Below, piece by piece: positions 24,697 through 34,484 of a DNA stretch of 64,000 nucleotides. The notes beneath the pieces were generated by a model. The model saw nothing but the letters and a program-made list of their open reading frames with translations. It was not told the DNA's origin and made no database searches. This DNA comes from Sulfuricurvum sp. 17-40-25 (GTDB taxonomy: Bacteria; Campylobacterota; Campylobacteria; Campylobacterales; Sulfurimonadaceae). Location: positions 331,786 to 395,785 of the forward strand of contig NCIJ01000002.1 of the NCBI GenBank assembly GCA_002282015.1, read 5' to 3'. Numbering within the stretch: the first letter of the stretch is position 1; each line of letters starts with the position of its first letter. Made by a program: the position numbers and the translations under genes.

Positions 24697-25758
24697 TTAG
24701 ACGAAGCTTTTTTTGCCGACCGCAAACAAGACCATAAAGTTCACAAAACTACTGCCTCCATAACTAAACATGGGCAATGGGACACCTACAACGGGGAAAA
24801 GCCCCATCGTCATCGCGATATTGATACTCATATAAATAAAAATCAAGAGCGATAAACCGCCTGAGACCACTTTGGTATAATAATCACTAGCCCAGGTAGA
24901 AAGCATCAGAAGATGCACAATAAGTGCTGCATACAAAGAAATAAGCATAAATCCACCCAAAAATCCAAAACGCTCTACAACATAGGCAAAAATAAAGTCA
25001 CTCGAAGCGATAGGGAGGAATTTCATCTGTGTCTGTGTTGCATCTTCTTTGTCTTTACCTGTAAAACCGCCTGAACCAATCGCAATAATGGACTGCTCGA
25101 CGTGATAACTTGGTTTTTCACTGACAAAATCCACCAAACGCTGTCGTTGATAATCATGTAACTGCGTGTATACAAGAGGCAACGAGATCAGAAATACCGT
25201 ACCCAATCCAATCCATACTTTCCAATGCACCCCGACCAAAAACAAAATCCCATACCCCAGTAATGCAAGGACAACAGCCGTTCCCAAATCAGGCTCTTTA
25301 GCAATAAGGATAAAAGGCAATAGGATAAAAAAGGATAACTTCATGAATTCTTTGAATCGGTAGCCATCTCGATCGGGAGGATTTCGACTGATTAGATAAG
25401 CCAACATCAAAACAAAGGCAGGCTTCAGTAGTTCTGAGGGTTGTAGTGTAAAGTGCACAAACGGAATTTCAATCCATCGTTTTGCCCCCAATCGTGCATG
25501 TCCTACAAACTCAACTGCGACAAGCAGTAATATACTCACCCAATAAAAAATAGGGATCATCCAAAACAGCCGTCGAACCGGCAATAAAAAAAGAGTTATA
25601 AAAACACCAATACCGATGACCACATAGGTCAGATGCTTTTGCCCAAGCACAGGATGAATCTCAGTAATCAACCAGCCTGAGAGAAAAATAATAGGTACCA
25701 GCAGCACAACCGTCACAAAGTCAAAGTGTGCTAAAATTCTACGATCAATATTGAGCAC
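24697..25758 (-). CDS. rodA: RodA, SEDS peptidoglycan polymerase of the elongasome
   Basis: A 353-residue SEDS-family membrane protein with about ten helices. Diagnostic blocks are LGAKRWIEIPFVHFTLQPSE (residues near 90-110), IAKEPDLGTAVVLALLG with the catalytic-type Asp, SYHVEQSIIAIGSGG, and the C-terminal VVGVPLPMFSYGGSSF. RodA polymerises glycan strands with a class B penicillin-binding protein during cell elongation. The start is GTG at 25758. It is transcribed toward the tRNA and diverges from the rluD-like gene. In Campylobacter a rodA/mrdB gene sits by the same neighbours, from memory, so this is likely ancestral order. Confidence 0.95.
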   Translation of the reverse strand: MLNIDRRILAHFDFVTVVLLVPIIFLSGWLITEIHPVLGQKHLTYVVIGIGVFITLFLLPVRRLFWMIPIFYWVSILLLVAVEFVGHARLGAKRWIEIPFVHFTLQPSELLKPAFVLMLAYLISRNPPDRDGYRFKEFMKLSFFILLPFILIAKEPDLGTAVVLALLGYGILFLVGVHWKVWIGLGTVFLISLPLVYTQLHDYQRQRLVDFVSEKPSYHVEQSIIAIGSGGFTGKDKEDATQTQMKFLPIASSDFIFAYVVERFGFLGGFMLISLYAALIVHLLMLSTWASDYYTKVVSGGLSLLIFIYMSINIAMTMGLFPVVGVPLPMFSYGGSSFVNFMVLFAVGKKSFV

Positions 25759-25845
25759 TGCAATCTCATCTTTAAATTAAATAATTTTGAATGAATTGTA
25801 GCATAAGGGGACTTAACCCCAAAGGCATCAATGCTAAGGAAATGA

Positions 25846-26814
25846 ATGGAACGTGAAAATATAACTTTTATGGTTGAAAAGGCTATGCGCCTTGACCTGT
25901 TTTTAGTCGAAAAGCTGGCACAAACACGTAACCAAATCGCTCAACTAATCGAGCAAAATGCCATTGAGATCAATGGTAAACGCTGCGCAAAACCTGGGGT
26001 AAAACTCAAAGAGGGACAATACGTTCAAGTACTTTTTCCAAAACCAAAATCAACACCGGCTATGGTGATTGATTTTGATGTTCAAATTTTATTCGAAGAT
26101 GATGACATTTTAGTTATCAATAAACCAAGCGCCCTTACCGTTCATCCCGCACCAAGTGTTAAAGAGCCCACCCTTGTGGATTGGCTTAAACACAAAGGAA
26201 TCAGCCTTTCAACCCTTAGTGGTGAAGAGCGTCACGGTATTGTCCATCGACTTGACCGTGGGACCTGCGGTGTTATGGTGGTAGCAAAAAACAACACAGC
26301 TCATGAAGCGCTTTCTCAGCAACTGCAAGACAAAAGCATGGGACGTTACTATCTAGCCGTGTGCACCCCTCCTCTCAAAGAAGAAGAGACAACGATTGAC
26401 AGACCAATCGGCAGAAGCGCCCAGAATCGTCTTAAAATGGCAATCAATGAAGCGGGTAAAAGTGCCAAGACGATGTTTCGAAAACTGCTCACTTCTCATG
26501 ATGGTAACAGTGAGCTTATCGTCTGTAAACTCTTCTCAGGACGAACACACCAAATCCGTGTTCACCTCGAGTCTATAAGCCGTCATATCCACGGTGATCA
26601 CCTCTATGGCGGGCAAGCAAAAGACATTAAGGTGGAACATATTTTGCTCCATGCTTACATGCTGTATTTGGTTCATCCAACCACGGGTGAATCTCTCCAT
26701 TTCAAAGCTCCTTTGGACAGTGTTATGGAGACTTATTTAAACAAACATTTTAATTTAAAGGAACTTCATGCGAACATCGATTCTATACGTTTTGAGCATC
26801 TCTTTAGCGCTTAA
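25846..26814 (+). CDS. RluD-like 23S rRNA pseudouridine synthase
   Basis: A 322-residue RluA-family enzyme. An N-terminal S4 RNA-binding domain (residues ~13-65) precedes the catalytic domain with the active Asp in HGIVHRLDRGTCGVMVV, and KLFSGRTHQIRVHLES later. The family isomerises uridines in large-subunit rRNA; the S4 domain makes RluD or RluC the nearest type. AAGGAA lies six bases before the ATG. The gene overlaps the following lipoprotein gene by 47 bases in another frame, so both belong to one transcript. Confidence 0.92.
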   Translation: MERENITFMVEKAMRLDLFLVEKLAQTRNQIAQLIEQNAIEINGKRCAKPGVKLKEGQYVQVLFPKPKSTPAMVIDFDVQILFEDDDILVINKPSALTVHPAPSVKEPTLVDWLKHKGISLSTLSGEERHGIVHRLDRGTCGVMVVAKNNTAHEALSQQLQDKSMGRYYLAVCTPPLKEEETTIDRPIGRSAQNRLKMAINEAGKSAKTMFRKLLTSHDGNSELIVCKLFSGRTHQIRVHLESISRHIHGDHLYGGQAKDIKVEHILLHAYMLYLVHPTTGESLHFKAPLDSVMETYLNKHFNLKELHANIDSIRFEHLFSA

Positions 26815-28021
26815 TCTTTTTACCGGTTGTAGCAAACTGCCAAAACCAGAGAAGACCATTACTGTTGATCCTAGCTTGAGTGTTCCTTCACTCAACGGTT
26901 CTTTGTCCGATATCACATCAACGGCATTTGAATGGAAAGCGATGGAAGACCCAAAAGTCAGCGGTTTTTATGTCTATCGTTCACTCCAAAGTAATGAGGA
27001 TCAAAAGCTGCAGCGCATCGCTACGATCGAAAGCCGTTTTGCAACGCACTTTGTGGATGAAAACCTAGTACCCAATACACAATATCAATATCGATTTTCA
27101 TCCAAGGGCACAGAAAATACGGAATCTCCTGCCAGTGAGACAATCAGTGTAAGTACTCTACCAATGATCGCACCTGTTAGCTTCTTCCAATCTGTAGGCA
27201 ATATGCCACGCAGTGCAAAACTTTTGTGGCGTCCGCATCCTAATGCAAAAATAAACAGTTATATTATTGACCGCCTGAATGTTAACGATCAAAAGTGGAG
27301 TGCAATAGCTACCATCACTGGACGCTTAAATGCTGAGTTTATTGACCGTGACCTCAAAGACGGTCAAGTGTATTATTATCGTGTACGTGCCGTTACCTAT
27401 GACAAACTGATCACTGACCCTAGTGAAACCAGTAAGGTCGTTACCAAACCATTACCACCTGAAGTCAAAAACATCACTGCTACTAGTGATCTTCCAAGAG
27501 CCATCTCGTTGAGCTGGGAAGCAACAAGTATCGATGATTTGGATCATTACAATATTTACCGTGCAAGTACTTCTAATGGTGCCTATGCCTACCATGTAAA
27601 ACTTAATGAGCCAAACTTCACCGATACTATCAAAGAAGACGGGGCTGTTTACTTTTATAAAGTCACAGCTGTCGATAAAGACGGTTTAGAAAGTCTTCAA
27701 AGTACTCCTACCGTTCAGGGATCAAGCCTGGTAAAACCAAAAACTCCAACCTCATTTGATGGAAAAATAAGTCCTAATGGTGTTGATTTAACGTGGGCAA
27801 ACAGTGATCCTAGAACCGTATCCTATACCGTTATTAAAACCACTAAAAAAAGTTGGATCGATCGTTTACTCGTAGAGATCAACAACATAACAGATACACA
27901 GTTCCATGATTCAGATGTGAATCCTAATGTCGAGTATCTTTATGAAGTCATCAGTGTTGATAAAGACGGTATCCGTTCTCTTCCAACCCTGCCGATCCCA
28001 CTTCACTATGAGACAAAATAA
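26768..28021 (+). CDS. FlpA-like lipoprotein with fibronectin type III repeats
   Basis: A 417-residue lipoprotein. The signal peptide ends in the lipobox LFTGC. The mature part is about four fibronectin type III repeats, each with the pattern of a Trp core (FEWKA, KLLWRPH, LSWEAT, LTWANS) and a YxYRV/YxYEV strand (QYQYRFSS, VYYYRVRA, VYFYKVTA, EYLYEVIS). The order rluD, this gene, trmB, ftsE, ftsX matches the Campylobacter locus of FlpA, an adhesin that binds host fibronectin. In a likely free-living organism the ancestral job is probably envelope-related. AAAGGAA precedes the ATG. Confidence 0.85.
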   Translation: MRTSILYVLSISLALNLFTGCSKLPKPEKTITVDPSLSVPSLNGSLSDITSTAFEWKAMEDPKVSGFYVYRSLQSNEDQKLQRIATIESRFATHFVDENLVPNTQYQYRFSSKGTENTESPASETISVSTLPMIAPVSFFQSVGNMPRSAKLLWRPHPNAKINSYIIDRLNVNDQKWSAIATITGRLNAEFIDRDLKDGQVYYYRVRAVTYDKLITDPSETSKVVTKPLPPEVKNITATSDLPRAISLSWEATSIDDLDHYNIYRASTSNGAYAYHVKLNEPNFTDTIKEDGAVYFYKVTAVDKDGLESLQSTPTVQGSSLVKPKTPTSFDGKISPNGVDLTWANSDPRTVSYTVIKTTKKSWIDRLLVEINNITDTQFHDSDVNPNVEYLYEVISVDKDGIRSLPTLPIPLHYETK

Positions 28022-28024
28022 TAT

Positions 28025-29200
28025 ATGCCGCATTTACACCTAGAATCGTTTCATCCTATCGCGCTTCCAGCTATCGAAGGGGATGTAGCCTTTGATTTTA
28101 TCGCTACGTCTCGCGGTGAGGGGAAAGAATCTTTAATCGCTACGCGTTTTCGAGATCGTGAGTTTTTCGTTCTGCACAAAATGAGCGGAGAAAAGCATCT
28201 CCTCAAAAGTGACAAAATCACCCGTCCATCACCCAATTATTTAATTAAACAAGCTCTTCTTGCCTACGCACGCCACTCTGGGATTACCATACTCGATTCT
28301 AATGTGGATACTGCTGGAGAAAATGTTCACCTCAAAACGCATGATGCTCTTAAATCCGTTGATTTTTTTGCAGACACTTTTCCAAGTGATCGTGAAGTTC
28401 GTGTTGAAGTAGGATTCGGATCAGCGCGACATCTGTTGCATCAAGCGCTTCTCAATCCTGATGTTTTATTTATCGGTCTTGAGATACATAAACCCTCTAT
28501 TGAACAAGCTCTAAAACAAATCACAATCCAAAAGCTTACTAATATAATGGTGTTAGATTACGATGCGCGTTTATTTTTAGAGCTTATCCCTTCCAATACC
28601 CTTAGCCGTATTTATGTCCACTTTCCCGTTCCATGGGATAAAAAACCTCACAGACGGGTTATCGGTGATGTTTTTGTCGAAGAAGCACTCCGTACATTAG
28701 CTGTGCAAGGGAGACTTGAATTACGTACCGACAGTGAAAACTACTATCGTTTCGCTCTTGAAACCTACTCTCATCCTTCGTATGCACGATTTGAAGTACG
28801 TAAAAATCAAGAGATTGCAATCGTCAGCAAATACGAAGACCGATGGAAGCGGATGGAAAAAAATATCTATGATGTAACGCTCATCAATGATTTCCAAAGT
28901 CCTGCAAAAGTATTAGAAGGGGAGTTCATCTTTAGCCAAACACCTATTAATGATGCTATACTCCCTAAACTAGAGCGTCAAACTTTTCGACGCGAATGGG
29001 GCTTTTTAAATGCAGAGGCTAGTTTTGATATAGATGGTGGAGGATGGATGCTTCGCCTTGCTATGGGAAGTTTCGACCGTCCAGAACATCTTTACTTGAT
29101 CGTTGAAAATGGAAAGGCTCGCTACTTTCCAACACAACCGGTTCGCTCAAGCGCTAATATAAAAGCCCACATCTTATTAAATGAGTTACTCAATGGATAA
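28025..29200 (+). CDS. trmB: tRNA (guanine-N7-)-methyltransferase, long form
   Basis: A 391-residue protein, far longer than the ~230-residue E. coli TrmB. The methyltransferase core lies in the middle: VEVGFGSARHLLHQALLNPD for SAM, FIGLEIHKPSIEQALKQI, and YVHFPVPWDKKPHRRVI, the family motif (usually FPDPW) that contacts tRNA. An N-terminal ~125-residue extension and a C-terminal ~100-residue domain are additional, as in other Campylobacterota. It makes m7G46 in tRNA. It starts four bases after the lipoprotein stop and overlaps ftsE. Confidence 0.92.
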   Translation: MPHLHLESFHPIALPAIEGDVAFDFIATSRGEGKESLIATRFRDREFFVLHKMSGEKHLLKSDKITRPSPNYLIKQALLAYARHSGITILDSNVDTAGENVHLKTHDALKSVDFFADTFPSDREVRVEVGFGSARHLLHQALLNPDVLFIGLEIHKPSIEQALKQITIQKLTNIMVLDYDARLFLELIPSNTLSRIYVHFPVPWDKKPHRRVIGDVFVEEALRTLAVQGRLELRTDSENYYRFALETYSHPSYARFEVRKNQEIAIVSKYEDRWKRMEKNIYDVTLINDFQSPAKVLEGEFIFSQTPINDAILPKLERQTFRREWGFLNAEASFDIDGGGWMLRLAMGSFDRPEHLYLIVENGKARYFPTQPVRSSANIKAHILLNELLNG

Positions 29201-29864
29201 AGTTATTATTGCCCAAAACCTTTCACTTTCGTACAAAGAGTTCGAAACTATTATTTCTAAAGCAACCTTCTCAATCGATGCAGGAAGCTTTGTTTTTATC
29301 ACCGGAGCCAGCGGAAGTGGTAAATCAACGCTTCTTAAATCCCTGTACGGTGCTATTGAACCAAAGCAAGGGCAGCTTACTGTCGGTGGTGTGAAGATGA
29401 ACCGTATCAGTACTTCTAAGCTTAATTTTCTACGCCGTCATATCGGAATCGTCTTCCAAGATTATAAACTGATCAAAGAGTGGACCATTGAGAAAAATGT
29501 AATGCTTCCTCTTATCATCTCAGGCTATACAAGCGATGTCAGTGGAACTCAGGTCCAAAAACTGCTCGGACATGTCAAACTCATCCATCAGGCGGGAAAA
29601 TACCCACTTGAGTTAAGTGGTGGAGAACAACAGCGTGTTGCAATGGCTCGGGCATTGGCACATAATCCTATTTTGATCCTTGCAGATGAACCGACGGGAA
29701 ATTTGGATGAATATTCCTCTTCCGTTATTTGGAGCTTGTTGGAGGGTGCAAACTCTCAACTCAAGACTACCGTAGTAGTTGTCACTCACCACATTCCAGA
29801 GACACTAAACGTCCCTTACAAACACTTTCATATTGACGCGGGTAACATCAATGAAATCGCTTAA
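29193..29864 (+). CDS. ftsE: FtsE, cell-division ABC ATPase
   Basis: About 223 residues from the ATG at 29193 (an in-frame ATG at 29181 is also possible; neither has a strong ribosome site). ABC motifs: Walker [11 protein letters not shown]-loop FQDYKLI, signature [15 protein letters not shown], Walker [13 protein letters not shown], and H-loop VVVTHH. FtsE with FtsX forms a type VII ABC complex that uses ATP to signal through the membrane to an EnvC-type activator of peptidoglycan amidases. It overlaps trmB by eight bases and ftsX by 14. Confidence 0.94.
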   Translation: MDKVIIAQNLSLSYKEFETIISKATFSIDAGSFVFITGASGSGKSTLLKSLYGAIEPKQGQLTVGGVKMNRISTSKLNFLRRHIGIVFQDYKLIKEWTIEKNVMLPLIISGYTSDVSGTQVQKLLGHVKLIHQAGKYPLELSGGEQQRVAMARALAHNPILILADEPTGNLDEYSSSVIWSLLEGANSQLKTTVVVVTHHIPETLNVPYKHFHIDAGNINEIA

Positions 29865-30663
29865 AAACCATATATCTCTTATTATCGCTCTTTTTACTGT
29901 TTTGGCATCGGTACAAATTTATGTTGCAGTTGATCGTACCATTGCAGCCTATGAAACCCGTCTCAAAGACGACTATTCTGTTATTGTTGTTGCCAATAAA
30001 GCATTCACTGCAGAAGAGTTTAAATCGATGAGCTCTATGATAGAACGCAGTGAGTCTATCAGTACAACCCAAGTGTTGGATCGTCTTAAAGGGGAAATGA
30101 GTCAAAAGAATCTTGAGCTTTTGCGATTAACCCTTCCTAAGTTTTATCGTATTTATCTTAACCGATACCCATCACCAAAAGAGATCAACAATCTCCAGCA
30201 TCTCTTACAGCGTAACCCTTCTGTTGAACGCGTTGAAGGATTTGCACAAACACACGATACTATCTATAAACTGATGCTACTATTTAAAAATGTAGTACAG
30301 ATTTTCTCTATAGCTATTGCTGCTGTTACGTCTATGCTTATTCTTAAAGAGATGCGTTTATGGCAGTTTCAACACGCTGAACGTATGAGTATTATGGCTT
30401 TATTTGGCGCACCGGTATGGCTTCGTTCTGCTGTCTTATTTCGTTTGGCAATTGTAGATGCAATTATTGCCACCATTATCTTGTCTTTTTCCTTTTTTCT
30501 TATCGATTACTACGGATTTTTAATCGCTCAGCTCAAGGCAATCGGTATTAGCGTACAGCTCTTTGACTTTGTCAATGATGCCCTGCGTTCATTGGTTATT
30601 GCGTTGGGAATCTCGATTACGTTAACCTTTATGATCGTTATTTTTCCTAACGAAGAGAAATAA
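29851..30663 (+). CDS. ftsX: FtsX, cell-division membrane partner of FtsE
   Basis: About 270 residues from the ATG at 29851 ([17 protein letters not shown]). Layout: one N-terminal helix, a periplasmic domain of about 120 residues, then three C-terminal helices with the FtsX/MacB-type block KEMRLWQFQHAERMSIMALFGAP. The periplasmic loop is the part that binds EnvC-like activators. The gene overlaps ftsE by 14 bases and the next gene starts directly at its stop, so all three products are made together. Confidence 0.9.
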   Translation: MKSLKNHISLIIALFTVLASVQIYVAVDRTIAAYETRLKDDYSVIVVANKAFTAEEFKSMSSMIERSESISTTQVLDRLKGEMSQKNLELLRLTLPKFYRIYLNRYPSPKEINNLQHLLQRNPSVERVEGFAQTHDTIYKLMLLFKNVVQIFSIAIAAVTSMLILKEMRLWQFQHAERMSIMALFGAPVWLRSAVLFRLAIVDAIIATIILSFSFFLIDYYGFLIAQLKAIGISVQLFDFVNDALRSLVIALGISITLTFMIVIFPNEEK

Positions 30664-31881
30664 ATGACCGTTTTAACCCGTTCACTTATTCTTGCAACCA
30701 TAATCAGCACTTCACTGTGCGCTGCCAAAATTGATGCACGCATACAATCAACCACCTCTAAACTTGATGCAGCCAAGCAAACCTACTCATCCCTAAACAG
30801 CAAACTCGAAGCTACTGCTCATAAAATACTTCAGCAAAAACAAGCCGTAGGTCTTCAGCAAGAAAAAATAAATACCCTAGTAACCGAACTTAACTCCAAA
30901 GAGAGTGTCTATCAAAGTAATAAGCTAACCCTTAATGGATTAGAAGTTCGACAAAATCAACTCATAAAAACCCAAAATGATATTGAGCAGCGCCTTGTCT
31001 TTGCCTTGGCTAGAAATACGTCTATTTCCCTGCTCATCAATGATGATCGTGCCAAAGAAGCCAATGCAATCATCACCGAAGAGGCATTAAAGCTCCATCT
31101 TAAACAAATAAAACAAGAGATCAAAGAGCTCAATGTGATCTTTGGTCAAAATGCCGCTAAAATTTCTGCACTTGCCAGTCAGACCACTGTTTTAAAGCAA
31201 TCCATTGCCATTATCGATAAACAAAAACAAAACGTATTACTTACAAAAAAGCAAAATGAAAAAGCCATCGCAACACTGGAAAAAGAAAAGCAAGCCTATA
31301 AACGCTCTCTTGGTCGTATTGTAAACCAACAAAAATCACTCCAAAATACTCTTGCAAGCTTAAATATCATTAAACAAGAAGCCCTCAAACCTAAAAAAGC
31401 ACCTCCACCTCTTGTAGCACCAAAACCTGGGTCTAAAGCACTTCCAGAAGGGGCGAAAGAAGCTATTTCTTCCTATCAGCCGTCTAAAACAGCGAACTAT
31501 AGTGGTGATCGTACGATTGCTCCACTCGATAGTTATGTTGTCACGAAGCGTTTTGGTCCCTATACTGATCCTGTTTACGGTATCAAGATTTACAATGAAT
31601 CTGTTTCATTACATCCAAATGAAGCCGATGCAAAAGTAAAAGCTATCTTTAACGGTAAAGTCATTTTTGCAAAATCCACAGCAATGCTTGATAATGTTGT
31701 CATCATTGAACACGATAACGGATTACATACGATCTATGCCCATATGGACAAAATTGCCCCTACTATCTCTGTGGGACAGCGATTAAAACAAGGGGCTATT
31801 ATTGGACGTGTTGCCCGTGAACTGCTCTTCCAGGTCACCCAACGCAATGCCCATATTGATCCATTAGAAGTCATACGATAA
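30664..31881 (+). CDS. EnvC-like murein hydrolase activator (coiled coil plus degenerate LytM domain)
   Basis: A 405-residue exported protein. Signal peptide (ILATIISTSLCAA), two long coiled-coil blocks (~25-110 and ~150-240), a proline-rich hinge (KKAPPPLVAPKPG), and a C-terminal peptidase M23/LytM domain (~280-400). The fold markers are present (NVVIIEHDNGLHTIYAHMDK), but the HxxxD zinc motif and one His of HxH are missing, since the positions read DPVYGIKIYNES and QRNAHID. This is how EnvC looks: an activator rather than an enzyme. Its place directly behind ftsEX supports that role. Confidence 0.88.
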   Translation: MTVLTRSLILATIISTSLCAAKIDARIQSTTSKLDAAKQTYSSLNSKLEATAHKILQQKQAVGLQQEKINTLVTELNSKESVYQSNKLTLNGLEVRQNQLIKTQNDIEQRLVFALARNTSISLLINDDRAKEANAIITEEALKLHLKQIKQEIKELNVIFGQNAAKISALASQTTVLKQSIAIIDKQKQNVLLTKKQNEKAIATLEKEKQAYKRSLGRIVNQQKSLQNTLASLNIIKQEALKPKKAPPPLVAPKPGSKALPEGAKEAISSYQPSKTANYSGDRTIAPLDSYVVTKRFGPYTDPVYGIKIYNESVSLHPNEADAKVKAIFNGKVIFAKSTAMLDNVVIIEHDNGLHTIYAHMDKIAPTISVGQRLKQGAIIGRVARELLFQVTQRNAHIDPLEVIR

Positions 31882-31911
31882 TCTTTCAAACTTTATTTCA
31901 ATTTTTTGTCT

Positions 31912-31917
31912 TATAAT
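31912..31917 (+). promoter_or_regulatory. Candidate -10 for the c-di-GMP gene
   Basis: TATAAT after a T-rich tract (TTTATTTCAATTTTTTG), in the style of Campylobacterota promoters that lack a -35 box. It lies 24 bases before the start codon. Confidence 0.4.
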
Positions 31918-31940
31918 AAGGCAGATTATGAATTAAAGAG

Positions 31941-34484
31941 ATGGACTATCCAAACATGCGCAGTTTATATAAAACAATTCTTTCAAAGTTTATTTGGGCA
32001 TCTCTAGTTCCAATACTGTTTATCGAAAGCTCTCTTATTGGTACACTTTTTTGGATGAACAATCGACAAACCAATGAAACAAAACTGGCATTGGCAACGA
32101 TTTCTACTGATTCCTTTACCGAAATTGCACAGCACACTTCAAAACAGCTTGAACAGCAATTAACTCAAGCACAAACTCAAATTGAGCAGCTTGATTTATT
32201 TGCTCAATCCCTATTCAGTAACCCTCAGCGCTATTCTTACCCACCGTTAACACTGTACTATGATCAAGGCTTTTTTAGAGACGGTGAACCGGGGGGATTA
32301 AGTTCTATTTACACCACCAACCACGCGGTACTCAACAACAATGATACCAAACCACTTGAGCTTCTCAGTTTGTTAATCCCACATATGCAGCAAATGGTAG
32401 ATTCCAACAAAGATATTTTTCAAGGTGCATGGATCAATCTCTCCAAAGATTACTCTTTATCCTATCCCCCTATCAATCCCGTCGATGAATTAACGCACGA
32501 TTTGGATGTAACACAAGAATCTTTTTATTATGCGGTTGACCCAAAGCACAATCCCGCTAAGGAACTCAAGTTTATCCCTCTATACCAAGAAGAATGGGCA
32601 TCAAGCCTAGGACAACTTGGCGCATATGAGTCCCCTTTGTATGCTAATGATACTTTTATCGGCGTACTTGGTGCCAGTGTCTCTATCAACAATGCTGCCA
32701 ATATCTTTCAACAAATGAAATTGCCTTTTAATGCTTATGCAATGCTTGTAGACAAGGAAAACCATCTCCTGCTCTCTTCAGATGAAAATCGTTCATTCAA
32801 AGAGACTCACGTCCAAAGTTTTTATGATATTTATAAACAAGAACTTGCCGGTATCTCGTCAAAATCTTTACAAAGCGTTAATCCAAAAATGTTTGAAACC
32901 GAAGGAAAAATTATATTTACGCAACCTGTCAGCGGAAGTGTTTTCAAAATCATATTTATCCTTAACAAAGAAGATATCTACGGTCCAGTAGAAGCACTGT
33001 CGAATACTGCCAATCAAATCGGTTATTACATTATTCTCACCCTTACCTTGTTCTACACTGTGTATTTTATAGCCATGATACGACGTGTACGGCACTTGGC
33101 ACTCAAAATATCCACACCAGTTGGGCAAATACTTTCTCTTTCTTCCCAGCTAGGTCAAGATGAATACCTTAGCCTTCCAAGCAGTGATATTGAAGAACTC
33201 GAATTACTCGCCACCAACCTCAATCACACACATAAAGAGCTTCTACACCTTATCAATTATGATGAAACAACGGCGTTATTTAATCATCATAAATTACTGC
33301 GGGATGTTACTCAATACGATACGTCAGCCCTGTTCTTTTTAAAAATCAATAATTTTAATCAATACAATGCTCTGTATGGTCCCGATGTCGGCGATGGTAT
33401 TTTGACACTTTTAATCAATTATCTCCTCGCTTACCCTATTGAAGGCACTTTTTATCGAGAAAATGAGAACACCCTAGCCCTTCGTGTTGACAAACAATCA
33501 TCCCAACATACAGAGTCTGCTTTACAATCCCTGCTGACTATCCTTACAAAAGAAAAGTTCCGTTATAACGATTTAGACATCCATTTTGTTATCACAGCAG
33601 GACTTACTCTGGGGACGCAGGATGATGGTATAGATATGATGGCGCAAGCACACATTGCACTAACCCAAGTTCCTTTTAACGCAGCAGGCACCTACGTCAA
33701 ATACGATGACATCCACGAAATAACCAAAGTGTATCAAGAAAATATGCTCTGGAGTAAAAATGTCAAAGAAGCACTTGAGGAGAATAGAATTATCGCCTAT
33801 TATCAGCCTATCTACGATTATAAGAAACAAAAAATTGAAAAATTCGAAGCTTTAGTTCGACTTGAACTGGAGGATAAAATCATCTCTCCCTTCAAATTTT
33901 TAACCGCAGCCAAATCAATTGGAAGACTTCATGACATTACCTTGGTGATGCTGGATCATGTTTTCAAGATGGCAGAACTTTATCCCGAAATAGAATTTTC
34001 GATCAATACTTCCTTTGATGATTTTGAAAAAGGAAGATTACTGGAGGTGGTCAAAACCAAACTTCACTCTAATCCCATCGATCCCACAAAAATTATTTTT
34101 GAAATCTTAGAAACCGATACCTACCGTGATGAAAACTCCGTGATGGAAATCATCAAAGAACTCAAAAAACTGGGCTTTAAGATTGCTATTGATGATTTTG
34201 GTACCGGTCATTCCAACTTCGCCCATTTAACACTCATGGAAGTTGAATACATTAAAATTGACGGAATGTTTATCAAAGATTTAGACACTAACGAGCTTAG
34301 TCAAAAGATGGTAGAGACAATAGTTACTTTTGCACGTCAGATTAAAGCACAAACGATTGGAGAGTTTGTTCATAATAGGGCCGTATTTGATCTCACACAG
34401 TCTCTAGGAGTAGATTATGCTCAAGGGTACTATAAAAGTGCTCCTGTATCGCAAAATGAGATTGCACAGCTTTTAGAACCTTAG
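31941..34484 (+). CDS. c-di-GMP phosphodiesterase: cache-like sensor, degenerate GGDEF, EAL
   Basis: An 847-residue membrane signalling protein. Helix at ~14-35, a large periplasmic sensor to ~355 (dCache-like), second helix (GYYIILTLTLFYTVYFIAMI), a HAMP-like stretch, a GGDEF domain whose signature is lost (YRENENTLAL where GGDEF should be), and a C-terminal EAL domain. The EAL motifs look intact: KFEALVRLE, FEILETDTYRD, AIDDFGTGHSNF, IKIDGMFIKD and AQGYY. So it should break down c-di-GMP in response to an unknown outside signal. It ends tail to tail with flgH, with four bases shared. The start could also be the Met at 31956. Confidence 0.88.
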   Translation: MDYPNMRSLYKTILSKFIWASLVPILFIESSLIGTLFWMNNRQTNETKLALATISTDSFTEIAQHTSKQLEQQLTQAQTQIEQLDLFAQSLFSNPQRYSYPPLTLYYDQGFFRDGEPGGLSSIYTTNHAVLNNNDTKPLELLSLLIPHMQQMVDSNKDIFQGAWINLSKDYSLSYPPINPVDELTHDLDVTQESFYYAVDPKHNPAKELKFIPLYQEEWASSLGQLGAYESPLYANDTFIGVLGASVSINNAANIFQQMKLPFNAYAMLVDKENHLLLSSDENRSFKETHVQSFYDIYKQELAGISSKSLQSVNPKMFETEGKIIFTQPVSGSVFKIIFILNKEDIYGPVEALSNTANQIGYYIILTLTLFYTVYFIAMIRRVRHLALKISTPVGQILSLSSQLGQDEYLSLPSSDIEELELLATNLNHTHKELLHLINYDETTALFNHHKLLRDVTQYDTSALFFLKINNFNQYNALYGPDVGDGILTLLINYLLAYPIEGTFYRENENTLALRVDKQSSQHTESALQSLLTILTKEKFRYNDLDIHFVITAGLTLGTQDDGIDMMAQAHIALTQVPFNAAGTYVKYDDIHEITKVYQENMLWSKNVKEALEENRIIAYYQPIYDYKKQKIEKFEALVRLELEDKIISPFKFLTAAKSIGRLHDITLVMLDHVFKMAELYPEIEFSINTSFDDFEKGRLLEVVKTKLHSNPIDPTKIIFEILETDTYRDENSVMEIIKELKKLGFKIAIDDFGTGHSNFAHLTLMEVEYIKIDGMFIKDLDTNELSQKMVETIVTFARQIKAQTIGEFVHNRAVFDLTQSLGVDYAQGYYKSAPVSQNEIAQLLEP

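Noticed and set aside
33250..33480. Active diguanylate cyclase in the GGDEF-EAL protein
   Set aside because: The GGDEF signature position reads ENENT; the catalytic residues are gone, so only the EAL domain is called active.
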